NCBI RefSeq assembly: GCF_900109205.1
Contig: NZ_FNZB01000011.1
Location: 1 to 45,305 of the forward strand
DNA: 45,305 nucleotides
Origin: Sphingomonas sp. OV641
Lineage (GTDB): Bacteria > Pseudomonadota > Alphaproteobacteria > Sphingomonadales > Sphingomonadaceae
Direction of reading: 5' to 3'
The notes under the pieces are model-generated. The model was not told the DNA's origin. It searched no databases and worked only from the letters and a program-made list of their open reading frames with translations. Numbering within the stretch: position 1 is the stretch's first letter; each line of letters opens with the position of its first letter. Below are positions 43,134-45,305 of this stretch, one piece after another. Both the position numbers and the translations under genes were made by a program.

Positions 43134-44134
43134 TGTACGATCGCGAGCCTCGACAGGGCAGGGAAGGCGCGTGTCGCGATGCCGAAATACTCGACGTCCC
43201 GGTCGGTGCCGATAGCACGATAGCCGATCGCCTCGGCAGCCGCCAAGGTAGAGCCGCTGCCGGCGAACGGATCGTAGATGATGCCTACGCCCAGCGGCAG
43301 CGCGGCGCGGACAAGCTGGCGCATGAACCGCTGCGGCTTGAGAGAAGGATGGGGCGCGATCTCACGCTCTCGCCCGCGGGTAGGGGAGCATGGAATAACG
43401 TCGCGGAACGGTTCGTCGGCGCTGATCCGACGAAGCCCGCCGGTGCCCCATGCCTTAAGGTTGGCCGCGGCGGTGCCGATCATCGGCTTGCGGAAAATGC
43501 CCCACGGTTCCCAGCCCGACCGCGCCATCATGGAGACGTCGCTGAACTCCTTCTCGGCACCCTTGGGTCGATCGCCACCCCGCAGCGTCGTCACCAGCCG
43601 GATCACCTCGCCGCGCTTTTCCAGCCCCGCGCTTTGGAAGGCGTGGAACGTCATGGTGGAGAGCAGCGGGTTGGCCGCGACGAAGGCGTGTCCCCCCGGA
43701 ACAAGCGCCCGATGGATGCCGTAGGCGATTGCCGAGAAGAAGCTGTGGAGCTTGGTCAACTCCTCCTCTGAAAGCACGGTAAAACGGGGGAGGGGTGAAC
43801 GTTTTGCGCCATCGAACGACGGGGGGATGCGCCATACGCCGCCACGGCCGCTGCGAAGCTTCTGATGGTCCTTCTGCTCGTACTCAATCACGCCGTAGGG
43901 CGGATCGGTCACGACGGCATGGATGGAGTTGGGCGGCAGCTCGGCGAGGAACTGCACCGCATCCGCCAGCACATAAGTCGCGTTGGACGACAGATGCTCG
44001 CGGCGATCGGCGCCGACTTCGCGCACTAGGTCCCATTGATCGTCGATGCGCTCGGTCAGGGCCTGTCGCCACGTCGGCACGCGCTGGCGAGATGGAGCGC
44101 GGGCCGCGGGCGGCTGAATGATTCGAGTGGCCAT
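43130..44134 (-). CDS. DNA methyltransferase (N6-adenine/N4-cytosine, beta class)
   Basis: 334 aa from the ATG at 44132-44134; the longer frame to 44209 has a poorly conserved extension. Catalytic motif IV is VVTDPPYGV (DPPY at 77-80) and the AdoMet-binding motif I is YDPFAGSGST (288-296), preceded by HPSLKPQRFMRQLVRAALPL. The order IV then I is that of beta-class enzymes, with the target-recognition part between. It modifies host DNA for the adjacent endonuclease, whose start overlaps this stop. The recognition site cannot be read from the sequence. Confidence 0.93.
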   Translation of the reverse strand: MATRIIQPPAARAPSRQRVPTWRQALTERIDDQWDLVREVGADRREHLSSNATYVLADAVQFLAELPPNSIHAVVTDPPYGVIEYEQKDHQKLRSGRGGVWRIPPSFDGAKRSPLPRFTVLSEEELTKLHSFFSAIAYGIHRALVPGGHAFVAANPLLSTMTFHAFQSAGLEKRGEVIRLVTTLRGGDRPKGAEKEFSDVSMMARSGWEPWGIFRKPMIGTAAANLKAWGTGGLRRISADEPFRDVIPCSPTRGREREIAPHPSLKPQRFMRQLVRAALPLGVGIIYDPFAGSGSTLAAAEAIGYRAIGTDRDVEYFGIATRAFPALSRLAIVQ

Positions 44135-44227
44135 GTTTTGTTCTACCTTAAAGGACCTGACATGCACGCGATTTGATAAGCGCGAATGGAATAGGTGATC
44201 GGAGAGCATCGGCGACGGCAGGCATGC

Positions 44228-44812
44228 TCACGGCCCGCGCCGCGCCGGACCTGCGGCACGTTCATCAAGCCTTGCTAGCGTCGCGCGAAGCGTCTTCGGC
44301 GTGACACCGTAGGCCCGCGCCACAACAGGGATCGGCTCGTCGGCTGCCAGCCTGGCGCGTGCCTCGCTAACCTGCTGACCATTCATCTTCTGGGGGCGGC
44401 CAAGGTGTCGGCCCGACGATCGCGCCGCGGCGATCCCCTGGCGCTGCCGCTCGCGCAGTCGGCGTCGCTCGTGTGCGGCCAGGCTGGCGAGAATGTCGGC
44501 GATCAGCCGACCGTCGTTCGTCGCGATGTCGAGGGAGGGAAGGGCGAGAACCCGAAGCTGCACGCCACGCTTGATAAGCTCGTCCATCAACAGCACCGCC
44601 TCGCCCGTGCTGCGCCCAAGCCTGTCCAGCTCGGACACGATCAGCTCGTCACCGTCGTGCAGCCGCTCTAGCAGACCATCAAGGCGCCGCCGCGCCTTCA
44701 CACCGCTCTCCACTTCTTCGACCACCTGGTCGCACCCGACGAGCGCGAGAGCGGAGCGCTGGCGGGCAAGGCTCTGTTCGTCGGTCGAAACGCGGGCGTA
44801 GCCGTAGCGCAT
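44228..44812 (-). CDS. Serine recombinase (resolvase/invertase family)
   Basis: 194 aa. YGYARVSTDEQSLARQRSAL (catalytic Ser9), SELDRLGRSTGEAVLLMDEL, AAHERRRLRERQRQGIAAAR and a C-terminal HTH (EPIPVVARAYGVTPKTLRAT) are those of small serine resolvases. It is unlike the two transposon resolvases and not inside a transposon, so it is probably the plasmid multimer-resolution enzyme. A palindrome likely to be its site lies just upstream. It stands between the Thoeris and methyltransferase genes, which it may help to shuffle. Confidence 0.88.
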   Translation of the reverse strand: MRYGYARVSTDEQSLARQRSALALVGCDQVVEEVESGVKARRRLDGLLERLHDGDELIVSELDRLGRSTGEAVLLMDELIKRGVQLRVLALPSLDIATNDGRLIADILASLAAHERRRLRERQRQGIAAARSSGRHLGRPQKMNGQQVSEARARLAADEPIPVVARAYGVTPKTLRATLARLDERAAGPARRGP

Positions 44813-44822
44813 TTCTACCCTG

Positions 44823-44894
44823 ACCTTTCTTCTCTCCTAAGCGCCTGATTATGCTTGTGGCTGAACGGGCGAGAGAAAGGTAGACCTTTCTACC
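44823..44894. promoter_or_regulatory. Candidate recombination/operator site of the plasmid resolvase
   Basis: GAAAGGTAGACCTTTC (44875-44890) is a perfect 16-bp palindrome followed by TACC, and a related ACCTTTCTTC (44823-44832) lies 10 bp upstream of the resolvase start. Both copies share the AGAAAGGT core. The position directly before a serine recombinase gene suggests a res site. Confidence 0.5.
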
Positions 44895-44995
44895 TCCGAT
44901 AATGGCAACCCGTGTGCGCCATGGCGAAAATAGCTGACTCTACCCGCCTCCTGATGCCGCGTTCGCGGTCGCCGAAAAGCTCAAGGAATGATCGA

Positions 44996-45305
44996 TCAGG
45001 CGGCAACGCTCCACGCTCTGAAGCTACTATCCGCGCCCTTGACCCTGATATCATCGCGCCTGCGTGTAGCCACGCCGATCGAAGCCATGTCGACCGTATC
45101 ATAGAGATTGAGATATTCCTGGCTCGTATAGGATCGATCCGCAGCGGTGACGGGGAAAATGAAAACGCGCCGGGACGGATGGGTGAAGGCATCGAAATAG
45201 CCCAATTCCCACGGACACCACTTGGACTTGGTGGCATTCGCCGAATGCAAATAGAGCAGCGTCCGGCACTGTCGCATCCGCCCTCTGATCTTCTCGGCGG
45301 TCGCC
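44996..45305 (-). CDS. thsB: Thoeris TIR-domain protein, C-terminal part (junction copy)
   Basis: This is the C-terminal portion of the same 186-aa TIR protein that starts at 346. Bases 45211-45305 duplicate 1-95, so the unique part here is 44996-45210. It encodes the end of the TIR domain: TLLYLHSANATKSKWCPWEL, then a strand FIFPV and a tail ending in TGA at 44996-44998. A separate ATG (45277) inside this stretch is an internal Met of the full protein and not a real start. The downstream 180 bp separate it from the resolvase gene. Confidence 0.88.
   Translation of the reverse strand, partial: ATAEKIRGRMRQCRTLLYLHSANATKSKWCPWELGYFDAFTHPSRRVFIFPVTAADRSYTSQEYLNLYDTVDMASIGVATRRRDDIRVKGADSSFRAWSVAA
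45211..45305. repeat. 95-bp terminal overlap showing that the contig is circular
   Basis: These 95 bases are identical to bases 1-95. The unit circle is therefore 45,210 bp. The overlap lies inside the TIR gene, and closing the circle keeps that frame open (561 nt, 187 codons including the stop), as expected for an assembly overlap and not for a true tandem repeat. Confidence 0.95.

Overview
The window is one complete circular plasmid, opened at an arbitrary point. The last 95 bases (45211-45305) repeat the first 95, so the circle is 45,210 bp. Two things support this: joining the ends restores one uninterrupted 186-codon reading frame across the junction, and the replicon carries a single rep/par/mob backbone. 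The GC-rich codon use, the RPA-type initiator, the MobF relaxase and the kinds of regulators point to an alphaproteobacterium, most likely a sphingomonad (inference). No rRNA, tRNA, CRISPR array or type IV secretion genes were seen, so the plasmid looks mobilizable but not self-transmissible.

Layout. (a) 44.2-45.2 kb and 0-2.3 kb, minus strand: a Thoeris anti-phage locus (SIR2-SLOG effector thsA, a DUF1863 TIR-like ThsB and a second classical TIR protein that spans the plasmid junction), followed by a plasmid resolvase and a restriction-modification-like module (beta-class methyltransferase, PD-(D/E)xK protein, truncated P-loop ATPase). (b) 2.6-9.4 kb: orphan Phd-like antitoxin, MobF relaxase/helicase with a membrane-anchored ribbon-helix-helix partner, two small HTH regulators and small membrane proteins. 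(c) 9.4-12.0 kb: oriV with five iterons, repA, a ribbon-helix-helix partition protein and parA; near-identical 12-bp boxes lie at the start of all three genes. (d) 12.1-14.3 kb: an orphan emfourin-like protease inhibitor and an IS1182-family element. (e) 14.4-22.8 kb: a five-gene metal-type RND efflux operon with its own two-component system, divergent from a DUF347 membrane protein. (f) 22.9-25.5 and 38.5-41.2 kb: signalling genes (HWE kinase, two single-domain receivers and a hybrid kinase) with a small RMF/CrpP-like gene. (g) 25.5-38.5 kb: a 13,014-bp Tn3-family transposon inserted in the hybrid kinase gene.

The Tn3-family region is a nested pair. The outer element (25531-38544, 38-bp imperfect terminal repeats, target duplication GTCTC) carries marR, a DUF417 gene, tnpR and tnpA. 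Its tnpA is split by an inner 8,098-bp element (27679-35776, perfect 38-bp repeats, target duplication AATTG) that carries its own tnpA and tnpR plus chromate genes (chrB, chrA and three exported proteins). Removing each element together with one target copy restores an exact in-frame gene both times: a 992-aa transposase and a 901-aa hybrid histidine kinase.

The plasmid combines phage defence (Thoeris, R-M-like), metal or chromate tolerance (RND operon, chrBA) and stress signalling on a small mobilizable iteron replicon. Further items of interest are a solitary Tn7/Mu-type transposon end with about seven repeats at 20-22-bp spacing that truncates the ATPase beside the R-M module, and the box shared by rep and par.
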